Shown: in pieces, positions 38,301 through 47,500 of the stretch | Numbering within the stretch: position 1 is the first letter of the stretch | How the letters are laid out: each line of letters starts with the position of its first letter | Assembly (NCBI GenBank): GCA_002309855.1 | Contig: DBYD01000029.1 | Span: forward strand, 5,385 to 69,384 | Source of the DNA: Bacteroidales bacterium UBA1195 | GTDB taxonomy: Bacteria > Bacteroidota > Bacteroidia > Bacteroidales > WCHB1-69 | Direction of reading: 5' to 3' | Length of the DNA: 64,000 nt | Translations under genes and position numbers: made by a program | Notes under the pieces: generated by a model | What the model saw: only the letters and a program-made list of their open reading frames with translations | Database searches by the model: none | What the model was told of the DNA's origin: nothing

Positions 38301-41300
38301 CGGCGATGGAGAGTGCGGGGTACTGTCCGGAGCGGAACATTAGCGTTACCGCACCTCCGATGCCGCAGTGTGTCATGATGGTGTAGGCTTCGTCAAAGGA
38401 GGCGAAGTCGGGGCTGGTGCCGCCGACGGTGTATGTCCCTTTCATGGGGCTGCCGCAGATGAACTCCTGCATGCGGATGGTGTCGTTGTTGGGGTTGGGG
38501 TCTTTGTCCTGGTTGGGCTGGTACACCCATGCGATGATGCTTATCTGTTTTCCGCCAGGGGCGTTCACGCTGCCGAGTGTTACGGTGTCGCTGCTGCCGG
38601 AGGTGAGCAGGCCGCTCCAGCTCTTCGGGGTCTGTGCGGTCCCGTTCACGCTCCAACCGATTACTGCTGACTTCAAATCATCGTCGCCGAGGTTGGTGAG
38701 GGTGACCTTGACCGGACTACTCTGCCCGCCCACAATCTGTGTGCCCGCGAACTCGCCCAACGAGGCGTCCAGTTTGGCCAATTTGCCCGTGTAGGCACCC
38801 ATTCCTGTGATCTTTTTGCGGAGCGAATCCTCCACATCGCGGAGGATGCCCATGTTCGGCACCATGAAAAGCGTATAATCTTTCAGTTGCAGCCCTTTGG
38901 TCACATCCACGAATCCCGGGTTCGTGGAGAGACTGTGAGAATTGTCGTTTGTGGTTGATTGCAGCGTCTTAAGGTCGCTGATGATGGTGGTTCCGATGAC
39001 GGCGATGTCCTTGCCCTGGTTCCAGTAGTTGTTGTAGTCTGTCCGGACATTTGGCAGCGCGTCCGCCGCAATGACAAGCGGAAACTGGTTGTTGCCGTCG
39101 CAGGCGGCCACCATGTTGCCGTAGGCCTCCACGTCAGAGGTGGCTCCCGTGATTGAGAGGTCGTGCACCCCCACGGTGTAGTTTGTGGTGTATGCGGCCT
39201 TGATGGTGTTGTAGATGCTGTTGTGGATGAACCGCGCCTTGGTGCCGCCCATCTGCACCACACGGCCGGTGCCCTGGCCGACCCGCCATCCGCCGCTCAC
39301 CTTTCCAAGGATGACATTGTTGGCGATAAGGGTCTTCCCTCCGTTGAGGCTGGTGGTGTTTGAAACATTGAACACCACGCCGGTGGGGGCCGCGTCACCC
39401 ATGAGGCTCATGTTGACGAAGTTGCCGTATACGCTGTCGCAGGTGGTCTGGTTCAGGGCCACGCCGAACGAGTTCTGGTTTATTTTCTTACGCACAAGGC
39501 AGGTGTTGAAGCAGAAGCTGACGCTGTCGGCATATTCGATGCCGAAAAGGCCGTCGTATGTCTCGACAATCAGGTTGCTGTCCACACGCATGCCGTGGAA
39601 GCGGCTGGTGGCGGTTCCGCGCAGACGGTTGCGGCAACCTCCGGAGATGGTGTTGCCTATCAGGTGGAAGTTGCGCACAAGCGTGGTGATGGTGTTGTCC
39701 CCCTTGCCGATGCAGGAATTTGATCCGGCGGTTGCGGAGACCGGGGTCAGCAGGTTGCAGCGGTAGAAGGTGACATTTTCGGTCGGGCCTGCGAAGTACA
39801 CCGCATGTCCGCTCCCGGTGTTGTTAATCGTGATGTAACTGAATGTCATGTTGCTGGTGCTGTCCAACTGGACCGCTCCGTTGGTTCCGCTGTAGTTGAA
39901 GGTGACACTGTCGCGGTTTTTGGCCTTGGAGGTGATTGTCAGCCGGTATCCGTTCATGAAGCCGGTGTTGATTCTGATCGGGGTCGAGCCCAAGTTGTAG
40001 GTTCCCTTTTCAAAAGTCAGGGTGATGTCCCCGCCCGCGCCGCAGGCCTCAATGCCCTGGATGGCGTCGGCAAGGCTTTTGTACTGGCTGTTCGGGCCGA
40101 CATTGTATGTGCCGGAGGAGGCCGAGCTGCAGCCGAGCGAAATCCGACGCAGCGTGTCGTCATTCACTGCCTTGTCCACCACATTGTTCGGCATCTTTAT
40201 CCATACGGTCACCGTGTCGTAGGTGTTCATCCGGTGCATGTATGTGCCGAGCGTTATGGTGTCAATAAAGTCGCAGGGCAGGTTGCCGGTGTATTTTTTC
40301 GAGCCCTGGTACACGCCGTTGAGCGACCAGTGCAGTTCCGCCGACTTCAGGTTGTTCAGACCCTTGTTCTTGAAGCTCACCTGCACGGTCTGCGGGTTGG
40401 GAATGGAGACCCGTCCCGGCTTGTCAATTGAATGCATTGCGACGGAGTTGCTGTCGAAACCGCCCGGATATTTCACGTAGAATCCGGCGTTGGCCTTGGC
40501 GTTGTTGCCGAAGGTGTCGCGTCCGATGATGTAGTACTGAACGCTTGTGCCGAAATACTGCTGCGGGATGGTGGCCGTCCACATCGAGTCGCCCGCCGTG
40601 GCTTTCATCCTGATGGAGTCATGCTTGCTCTTGCCGCTGTATAGCGTGACGGTGTGCAGGTATGGAGTGAGGATTGGACCGTTTGTCCGTGTGGCCACCT
40701 TTGCGTTGACAACGAAGGGTCCGGTTGTGAACACCGTGTCGGCGATGTTGGAGGTGAATGCCACCACCGGCGGCTGTATGGCGTGCGCGGCGCAGAGTAG
40801 CTGCACATCGTCCACATACCATCCGGCTGCAATGTAGGAACCCATATAGCTTCCTTTCCTGATTATGAATTTGAAGCGTACTTCGGAGTAGCCAGCGTAG
40901 TTGCTCATGTCGAAAATCTCCTCCTTCCACCATCCGCTGGCAGGCTGGGCTAAGGTGTCGTTGGCCTTCCATTCGGTGTAGGAGCTATGGTCGAAGGCGA
41001 GGTTGGCCTTGTAGCCGGTGAACTTGCCCTTGTATGCATCGTTGGGTATCGGCCTCCATTTGTAGTTGACACCCAATCCCTTCTCCTGATACATGACCTG
41101 GCAGATGTCACTGGGCAGCACTTTGCATATATGGCTGAATTTAAGAATCACATATTCATATTGCTGGCAGTCGAAATAGGGAGTGACCAGTTCCACCGTA
41201 TCACCGGCGGAATAGGGGACGTAGCCGTGCGCCGCGTATGATGCGGAGACAACCAGCCCCTTTTCCGTGCGCCAGCTGGGTGCCATTGTGGAAAAGGCCG

Positions 41301-41439
41301 GCTGCACCGACCAGCCCTGCGGGGTGTTCTTGCCGAAGGTCTCGTTGCAGACGTAGGTGCCTTGTGCCTGCGCAGCCATGATGGCGGTTGCGAGCATCAT
41401 CGGCAAAACGGCTTTTCTGAATATGTCTAAAATGTTCAT
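35317..41439 (-). CDS. Giant protein A: two beta-helix blocks, CARDB/Ig-like and jelly-roll domains, T9SS type A sorting domain
   Basis: The product has 2040 residues. The ATG at 41437-41439 gives a proper signal peptide (MNILDIFRKAVLPMMLATAI to AQAQ) and lies about 44 bases after a TAnnTTTG box. The frame is open nine codons further upstream. Domains in order are: jelly-roll/MAM-like (about 27-217), Ig-like (221-325), CARDB-like (330-440), right-handed beta-helix 1 (440-885), CARDB-like (890-995), beta-helix 2 (1000-1460), CARDB-like, a second jelly-roll-like block (about 1575-1730) and two CARDB-like blocks. A threonine/aspartate linker (DTTGTDTTG) and a type A sorting domain (LGQNIPNPASNMTAIPF to the terminal RKMNIVR) close the protein. 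No enzymatic motif is seen. It is nearly identical to B outside beta-helix 1 and the second jelly-roll block. Confidence 0.9.
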   Translation of the reverse strand: MNILDIFRKAVLPMMLATAIMAAQAQGTYVCNETFGKNTPQGWSVQPAFSTMAPSWRTEKGLVVSASYAAHGYVPYSAGDTVELVTPYFDCQQYEYVILKFSHICKVLPSDICQVMYQEKGLGVNYKWRPIPNDAYKGKFTGYKANLAFDHSSYTEWKANDTLAQPASGWWKEEIFDMSNYAGYSEVRFKFIIRKGSYMGSYIAAGWYVDDVQLLCAAHAIQPPVVAFTSNIADTVFTTGPFVVNAKVATRTNGPILTPYLHTVTLYSGKSKHDSIRMKATAGDSMWTATIPQQYFGTSVQYYIIGRDTFGNNAKANAGFYVKYPGGFDSNSVAMHSIDKPGRVSIPNPQTVQVSFKNKGLNNLKSAELHWSLNGVYQGSKKYTGNLPCDFIDTITLGTYMHRMNTYDTVTVWIKMPNNVVDKAVNDDTLRRISLGCSSASSGTYNVGPNSQYKSLADAIQGIEACGAGGDITLTFEKGTYNLGSTPIRINTGFMNGYRLTITSKAKNRDSVTFNYSGTNGAVQLDSTSNMTFSYITINNTGSGHAVYFAGPTENVTFYRCNLLTPVSATAGSNSCIGKGDNTITTLVRNFHLIGNTISGGCRNRLRGTATSRFHGMRVDSNLIVETYDGLFGIEYADSVSFCFNTCLVRKKINQNSFGVALNQTTCDSVYGNFVNMSLMGDAAPTGVVFNVSNTTSLNGGKTLIANNVILGKVSGGWRVGQGTGRVVQMGGTKARFIHNSIYNTIKAAYTTNYTVGVHDLSITGATSDVEAYGNMVAACDGNNQFPLVIAADALPNVRTDYNNYWNQGKDIAVIGTTIISDLKTLQSTTNDNSHSLSTNPGFVDVTKGLQLKDYTLFMVPNMGILRDVEDSLRKKITGMGAYTGKLAKLDASLGEFAGTQIVGGQSSPVKVTLTNLGDDDLKSAVIGWSVNGTAQTPKSWSGLLTSGSSDTVTLGSVNAPGGKQISIIAWVYQPNQDKDPNPNNDTIRMQEFICGSPMKGTYTVGGTSPDFASFDEAYTIMTHCGIGGAVTLMFRSGQYPALSIADSVPGSSATSTIRITADKGATVRFDNGTNGATLKNAMHWIFDGVAFGNTSKAECGVAFEGMVRNILIRNCDIQASITAVKTEAAVRYNNPTGSTLFMQDVRLVCNRIEGGAYNIHMACMAGSTTNMPSASLTIDSNTLKEAAAYGLYSESYAHYRSVRANDITGRKGADEYCGLWFHSYNDIDAIDANRVRAEATGVYGIVLSTYINTSAKGLLSNSEITLTGTKFAYGITLTDPYQEWDIAHNSVLVRCDKGNAYAVRLYNNSGKQPFNLLNNLLVAEGATAYPIYIEKVPMSISSYYVLDYNNYHARNMVGYFGKAIATLADWRSNTGQDAHSVAVQPQFVQQATSLELKDYSAFACNRLNNVTRDILGKTRNTVTTMGCYSGNLKLEADLVAVAFVNPDPTSAVACHGDFTDIEVTISNIGNIAADFAKSPLKIRVTVTGAVSLSKDTTIRQGKLDPAQSGKFRPMRLNTANGGIYKIRVTLSDTADHNPTNDTISMEYNAYRVSLPFDADFSAMPQELVQECISGSLKWRCATTGTPASAFGNGCLTLEGGSQTGARTAAILNSVAVYQAVQPKLTLWYAHHNGKNQGDSLIVKATTDGGATYTVLGRLCAAAATAGWQPYEYQLDRFTSSKCLCIVLEGVAGGAGQRIDRVRISARRDLAASLLLPDIDKLSACSLQNLTLRMVVENKTAAAAAVDDTVMVQVSGAASRNFALPYRTTIPGNGSDTVTVTTALDLSAEGAYSFTGHLATPDDDPTNDTARGSISISQDIALAAVSGIDSITLYSGDDQLQIKATVTNKGNVPVDRVVLRMYANGQALLADTLRTHIKAGDSVTQQLSQPFVVPFATKENPTFSFRLEALLPCDAATGDNSISLTGKVNVPDTTDTTGTDTTGTDTTGIRIARRMDWRLGQNIPNPASNMTAIPFTLPQGGEVTISVLSANGQLINRRRIQAQAGENTVSISTEGWADGLYYYRMEYDGRQQVRKMNIVR
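38790..40075 (-). other. Beta-helix 1 cassette of protein A (diverged from B)
   Basis: Between two blocks nearly identical to B, this segment has a different sequence. It carries GPTENVTFYRCNLLTP, ISGGCRNRLRGTATSR and GGWRVGQGTGRVVQM. These match helix 2 of protein C (GPTENIAFLHCNIESP, IRGGCRNIILGTATNR, GGWRLGTGEGRVVRL). Boundaries are judged by eye to within about 30 bases. Confidence 0.7.
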
Positions 41440-41482
41440 AATGATAATTTTAAAGATTAATCCCAAATTTAAAACGAATTTG

Positions 41483-41490
41483 CAAATATA
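41483..41490 (-). promoter_or_regulatory. Promoter -7 box for protein A
   Basis: The minus strand reads TATATTTG, matching TAnnTTTG. The identical box and leader occur upstream of B at 47826-47833. Confidence 0.65.
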
Positions 41491-41497
41491 CTAAAAA

Positions 41498-41529
41498 AAA
41501 AAAGACGGAATGAAAACCCCGTCTTTTTT
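41498..41529. terminator. Bidirectional terminator between B and A
   Basis: AAAAAAGACGG, a ten-base loop and CCGTCTTTTTT form a symmetrical hairpin downstream of the B stop and just upstream of the A promoter. A decayed copy with mismatches lies upstream of B near 47836-47872. Confidence 0.75.
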
Positions 41530-41545
41530 ATGTCATATATCATTT

Positions 41546-41572
41546 TATTGGCAACGCATACCGTAGGGCTGC
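41546..41572 (+). pseudogene. 3'-terminal remnant of a DUF2147 gene
   Basis: These 27 bases match 48387-48413, the end of the intact DUF2147 gene, at 24 positions. They still read Y-W-Q-R-I-P-stop. Two of the three differences are synonymous third-position changes (CAG/CAA and CGT/CGC), and the third lies after the stop. The rest of the gene is absent. It appears to be what remained after a tandem duplication of giant gene plus DUF2147 gene and a later deletion of about 0.5 kb. Confidence 0.75.
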
Positions 41573-41575
41573 GTT

Positions 41576-44500
41576 TTACCGTACAATGTTCATTTTCCTG
41601 ACCTGTTGCCGGCCGTTGTATTCCATGCGGTAGTAGTATAGGCCGTCGGCCCATCCCTCGGTGCTGATGCTGACGGTGTTCTCGCCAGCCTGCGCCTGGA
41701 TGCGCCTGCGGTGAACCAGCTGCCCGTTGGCGGAGAGCACGGATATTGTCACCTCGCCACCCTGCGGTAGCGTGAACGGTATGGCGGTCATGTTGGAGGC
41801 GGGGTTGGGTATGTTCTGCCCAAGCCGCCAGTCCATACGTTTTGCAATGCGGATGCCGGTGGTGTCAACATTGTTGGTGTCGGTTCCGGTGGTGTCCGGC
41901 ACGTTGACCTTTCCGGTGAGGGCTATGCTGTTGTCACCGGTGGCGGCGTCGCATGGGAGCAGCGCCTCCAGCCTGAAGCCGAAGGTGGGGTTCTCCTTGG
42001 TTGCGGATGGCACCACGAAGGGCTGTGAGAGCTGTTGTGTCACGGAGTCGCCGGCCTTGATGTGCGTGCGCAGTGTGTCCGCGAGCAGGGCCTGCCCGTT
42101 GGCGTACATGCGCAGGACCACCCTGTCCACCGGTACGGTGCCTTTGTTTTTGACCGTGGCTTTGATCTGCAGTTGGTCATTACCGCTGTACAGTGTCGAG
42201 CTGTCGATGCCGCTGACAGCCGCCAGCGCGATGTTCTGGTTTATGGTGATGGCGCCGCGTGCGGTGTCGTTGGTGGGGTCGTCGTCGATAGTGTGCAGGA
42301 CGGCCTCAAACTTGTGGGTCCCCTCTGCGGAGAGGTCGAGCGAGTCAGTTACAAGCAGGGTGTCGGAGGCGTTGCCCGGCAGGAATCCCTGGCACAGCCG
42401 CCTGAACAGCTGGTTCGAGGCGCCGCTTACGTTCACGCTGAGATAGCAGCTTACGGTAGCCTCGGAGGGGATGAGGTTTTTGAGAACCACCCTGACCGGG
42501 AGGTTCTGCAGGCTGCAGGCTGAGAGCTTGTCCAAATCGGGGAGCAGCAGCTGGATGGAGATGTCGTTGCGGCCCGATATCAGGATGCGGTCGATCTGCT
42601 GTTCGGCGCCTCCCGCGACGGTCTCCATCACGATGCAGAGGCATTGTGCGTTGCTGAATTTGTCCAACGGGTATTCGTAGAGCTTCCATCCTGCGGTTGC
42701 CGCGGCGGCGCAGAGCCGTCCGAGGACGGTGTAGGTGGCCCCGCCATCGGTTGTGGCCTTTATGATGAGCGAGTCACCCTGGTTATTGCCGTTGTGGTGC
42801 GCGTACCAGAGGCTCAGCTTCGGTTCGGTGGTGTTCTGTATGTTGATGGAATTGAGGATGATGTTGGTGCGGTCGCCGGTGTGCCCCCTGCCATCAAAGA
42901 GCAGGCATCCCTTGCCGAAGGCGGGCTGCAGGGAACCGGATGAGGCCACCTTCCAGAGGCTGCCGCCCTTGCGGCACTCCTGCAGCAGCTCCTGCGGCAT
43001 GGCGGAGAGGTATGTGTCGAAGGGGAGGTACACACGGTAGGTGTTGTAGTCCATGGAGATGGTGTCGTTGGCCGGGTTGTGGTCTGCGGTGTCGGAGAGT
43101 ATGACCCTGATGTGTTGGATGGCTGAAATGGTGCTGATCCGGAGCAGTCGGAACCTGCCGCTCTGTGCGGGGTCGAGCTTGCCCTGCCGGATGATGGTGT
43201 CCTTTAAGATGGAGTTAAGAGGGATGCCGGTGACCTCAATCCTCACCTTCAGCGGTGACTTGGCGAAATCCGCCGCGATGTTGCCGATGTTGGAGATGGT
43301 CACCTCGATGTCGGTGAAGTCACCGTGGCAGGCGACGGCTGATGTCGGGTCTGGGTTCACGAAGGCCACTGCTGCGAGGTCGGCCTCCAGCTTAAGGTTC
43401 CCGCTGTAGCAGCCCATGGTGGTGACGGTGTTGCGCGCCTTGCCGAGGATGTCCCTTGTGACGTTGTTGAGGCGGTTGCAGGCGAAGGCACTGTAGTCCT
43501 TAAGTTCGAGGCTTGTGGCCTGCTGCGCGAACTGCGGCTGCACGGCCACGGAGTGCGCGTCCTGCCCAGTGTTGCTCCTCCAGTCCGCCAATGTGGCTAT
43601 GGCCTTGCCGAAGTATCCCACCATGTTCTGGGCGAAGTAGTTGTTGTAGTCGAGCACATAGTAGCTGGATATGGACATGGGCACCTTCTCAATGTATATG
43701 GGATATGCGGTGGCACCCTCCGCCACCAGCAGGTTGTTGAGGAGGTTGAAGGGCTGCTTGCCGCTGTTGTTGTAGAGCCGGACGGCGTAGGCGTTGCCCT
43801 TGTCACACCTCACGAGGACGCTGTTGTGTGCGATGTCCCACTCCTGGTATGGGTCGGTGAGTGTGATGCCGTATGCGAACTTGGTGCCGGTGAGGGTTAT
43901 CTCGGAGTTGGAGAGCAGCCCCTTCGCGCTGGTGTTTATTGATGTCGAGAGGACGATGCCGTACACCCCTGTCGCCTCGGCGCGGACGCGGTTTGCGTCA
44001 AGGGCGTCGATGTCGTTGTAGGAGTGGAACCAGAGGCCGCAGTACTCGTCGGCGCCCTTGCGCCCGGTCACGTCGTTGGCGCGGACGCTCTTGTAGTGGG
44101 CGTAGCTTTCGCTGTAGAGGCCGTATGCGGCGGCCTCCTTCATTATGTTGCTGTCGATGGTGAGCGATGCGGACGGCATGTTGGTTGTGGAGCCTGCCAT
44201 GCACGCCATGTGGATGTTGTATGCGCCGCCCTCAATCCTGTTGCCGATGAGGCGGACCTCCTGCATGAACAGGGTGCTGCCGGTGGGGTTGTTGTACCTG
44301 ACTGCGGCTTCTGTCTTGACAGCGGTGTTGGAGGCCTGTATGTCGCAGTTGCGGATGAGAATGTTGCGGACCATCCCCTCGAAGGCAACGCCGCAATCGG
44401 CCTTGGATGTGTTGCCGAAGGCGACCCCGTCGAAGATCCAGTGCATGGCGTTCTTGAGTGTCGCTCCGTTGGTGCCGTTGTCGAAACGGACGGTTGCACC

Positions 44501-47500
44501 CTTGTCGGCGGTGATGCGGATTGTGCTGGCTGCGCTTGAACCCGGCACGGAGTCGGCGATGGAGAGGGCGGAATACTGCCCTGCGCGGAAGACGAGCGTG
44601 ACCGCTCCTCCGATGCCGCAGTGCGTCATGATGGTGTAGGCTTCGTCAAAGGAGGCGAAGTCGGGGCTGGTTCCGCCGACGGTGTAGGAGCCCTTCATGG
44701 GGCTGCCGCAGATGAACTCCTGCATCCGGATGGTGTCGTTGTTTGGGTTGGGGTCCTTGTCCTGGTTGGGCTGGTACACCCATGCGATGATGCTTATCTG
44801 CTTGCCGCCCGGGGCGTTCACGCTGCCGAGTGTGACTGTGTCGCTGCTGCCGGAGGTGAGCAGCCCGCTCCAGCTCTTCGGGGTCTGTGCGGTCCCGTTC
44901 ACGCTCCATCCGATTACTGCTGACTTCAGGTCATCGTCGCCGAGGTTGGTGAGCGTCACCTTGACGGGGCTGCTCTGCCCGCCCACGAGCTGTGTGCCAG
45001 CGAACTCGCCCAACGAGGCGTCCAGTTTGCCCAGCTTGCCCGCGTAGGCGCCGATAGCGGTAATTTTCTTTCTGGCAGAATCCTCAAAGTCGTTTGTGAT
45101 TCCGGGATTCGGCACCATGAAAAGGGTGTAGTCCTTCAACTGCAGCCCCTTGGTCGGGTCAGCAAATCCGGGATCGGCCGAGATGCTGCCTTTGTCATTG
45201 ATGAGCGGCTGCAGGGCGGCAAGCGAGGTGACTGCGTTGCCGTTGTAATAGGCTATGGTCTTGCCGCCGTTTGCGAAATAAAAGTTGTTGTGTTCGGAAA
45301 CAACCTTTCCGGCGGCTGCGGTGGCCGCGGCCACATTCAGCGTGTGCTGGTTCTTGTCATCAAAGGCGATGAGCTGGTTGCCCACCATGTGTATGTCGCT
45401 GGTGTCATTGATGCCCATCACATAAACCGTCTTGTTGTTGTTCCCGCTGGTAGGTGCGGCGGAGGTGCGCCCGTTGTAGACGCTGTTGAAGAAGACATCG
45501 GCCTGCGCCTTTGAGACCGTGAGCAGGTTGCTTGACCCGGCGTTGTTACGCACGTATGAGCTGTTGCTGTAGCCGAGGATGACGTTGTTGGCGATGAGTA
45601 TGCGCCCCGACTTGCCGCTCCCAGTCGGTTTGCCGGATGTGCCGGAGACGGAAATTCCCGGCCCGCCGTAGGTGGTGCCCTGGTTCAGGAATGAGATGAA
45701 GTTGCCGCATACGCTGTCGCCCGTGATGACGGAGAGCTGGATGCCGGGCGACCAGTAGGAGCTGGTCTTGTCCTTCACCCAGACGCGGTTGCGGTTGCAG
45801 GTGACACTGTCCGCGCGATAGACCATGATACCTGCGGCGGTGTTGTCGGTGATGGTGTTGTCGTTGAAGACCAGCCGGTGCAGCCGGTGTGTTGTGGCCA
45901 TGGTGATGACATTGCGGCAGCCGTTGTCGATGTGGTTGCCGATGAAGCGCAGGTCGCGCACGAAGGCGTTAAGGCCGTTGTTGCCGTTGTCGTTCGCCTG
46001 TGCGGTGGTGGCGTTCAGGGTGGTGGATCCGATGGTCATCTGGTATCCGCTGGTGGCGAAGCCGGTGCCGTTGGTCCGTCTCAGCACGCAGTGGTAGAAG
46101 GTCACATTGTCGATCGGGCCGTTAAGGCAGACGGTGTTGCTGTTTGATGTGCTGCTGTTATGTATGGTCAGGTAACTGAATGTGACATTCTCGGTGTTGT
46201 TTAGGGTGATCATCCCTGGGGCGGTAATGGAGGCCTTGTAGCTGATTGTCACGCTGTCGCGGTTCTTGGATTTGGAGGTGAAGGTCAGGTGGTGGCCGTT
46301 CATGAAGGCGGTGTTAAGCCGCAGTACCGAATCGATTATATATGTGCCGTTCTCAAATTCTATGGTGATGTCGCCGCCCGCGCCGCAGGCGTAGATTCCA
46401 TCCATCGCCTCCTTCAGCGTCTTGTACTGGCTGTTCGGGCCGACGGCGAAGGTGCCGGATGAGGCTTTGGCGCAGCCGAGCGAAATCCGCTGCAGCGTAT
46501 CGTCATTGACCGCCTTGTCCGCCACATTGTTTGGCATCTTTATCCATACGGTCACCGTGTCGTAGTCGTTCACGCGGTGGATATAGCTTCCGAGCGTTAT
46601 TGTGTCGATGAAGTCGCAGGGCAGGTTGCCGGTATATTTTTTCGAGCCCTGGTACACGCCGTTGAGCGACCAGTGCAGCTCCGCCGATTTCAAATTGTTC
46701 AGCCCCTTGTTCTTGAAGCTCACCTGCACGCTCTGCGGGTTGGTGATCGAGACCCGCCCCGGCTTGTCAATCGAATACATGGCGACGGAGTTGCTGTCGA
46801 AGCCGCCAGGGTATTTCACGTAGAATCCGGCGTTGGCCTTGGCATTGTTGCCGAAGGTGTCGCGTCCGATGATATAGTACTGGACGCTTGTGCCGAAATA
46901 CTGCTGCGGGATGGTGGCCGTCCACATCGAGTCGCCCGCCGTGGCCTTCATCTTGATTGAGTCATGCTTGCTTTTGCCGCTGTAAAGCGTGACTGTGTGC
47001 AGGTATGGCGTAAGGATGTGCCCGTTGGTTCTTGTGGCAACCTTTGCGTTTACAACGATGGGTCCCGTAGTGAACATCGTGTCGGCGATGTTGGAGGTGA
47101 ATGCCACCACCGGCGGCTGTATGGCGTGCGCGGCGCAGAGCAGCTGCACATCGTCCACGTACCATCCGGCTGCGATGAATGAGCCCGGGTAGCTTCCCTT
47201 CCTGATCACGAATTTGAAGCGCACTTCCGAGTAGCCCGCATAGTTGCTCATGTCGAAAATCTCCTCCTTCCACCATCCGCTGGCAGGCTGTGCGAAGGTG
47301 TCGTTAGCCTTCCATTCAGTGTAGGAGCCATGGTCGAAGGCGAGGTTGGCCTTGTAGCCGGTGAACTTGCCCTTGTATGCATCGTTGGGTATCGGCCTCC
47401 ATTTGTAGTTGACACCCAATCCCTTCTCCTGATACATGATCTGGCAGATGTCGCTGGGAAGCACTTTGCATATATGGCTGAATTTAAGAATCACATATTC

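Noticed and set aside
41440..41466. Upstream start of protein A (nine codons earlier)
   Set aside because: It would place charged and hydrophobic residues before a normal signal peptide. The later ATG has the conserved 44-base distance to the promoter box seen for A-D.
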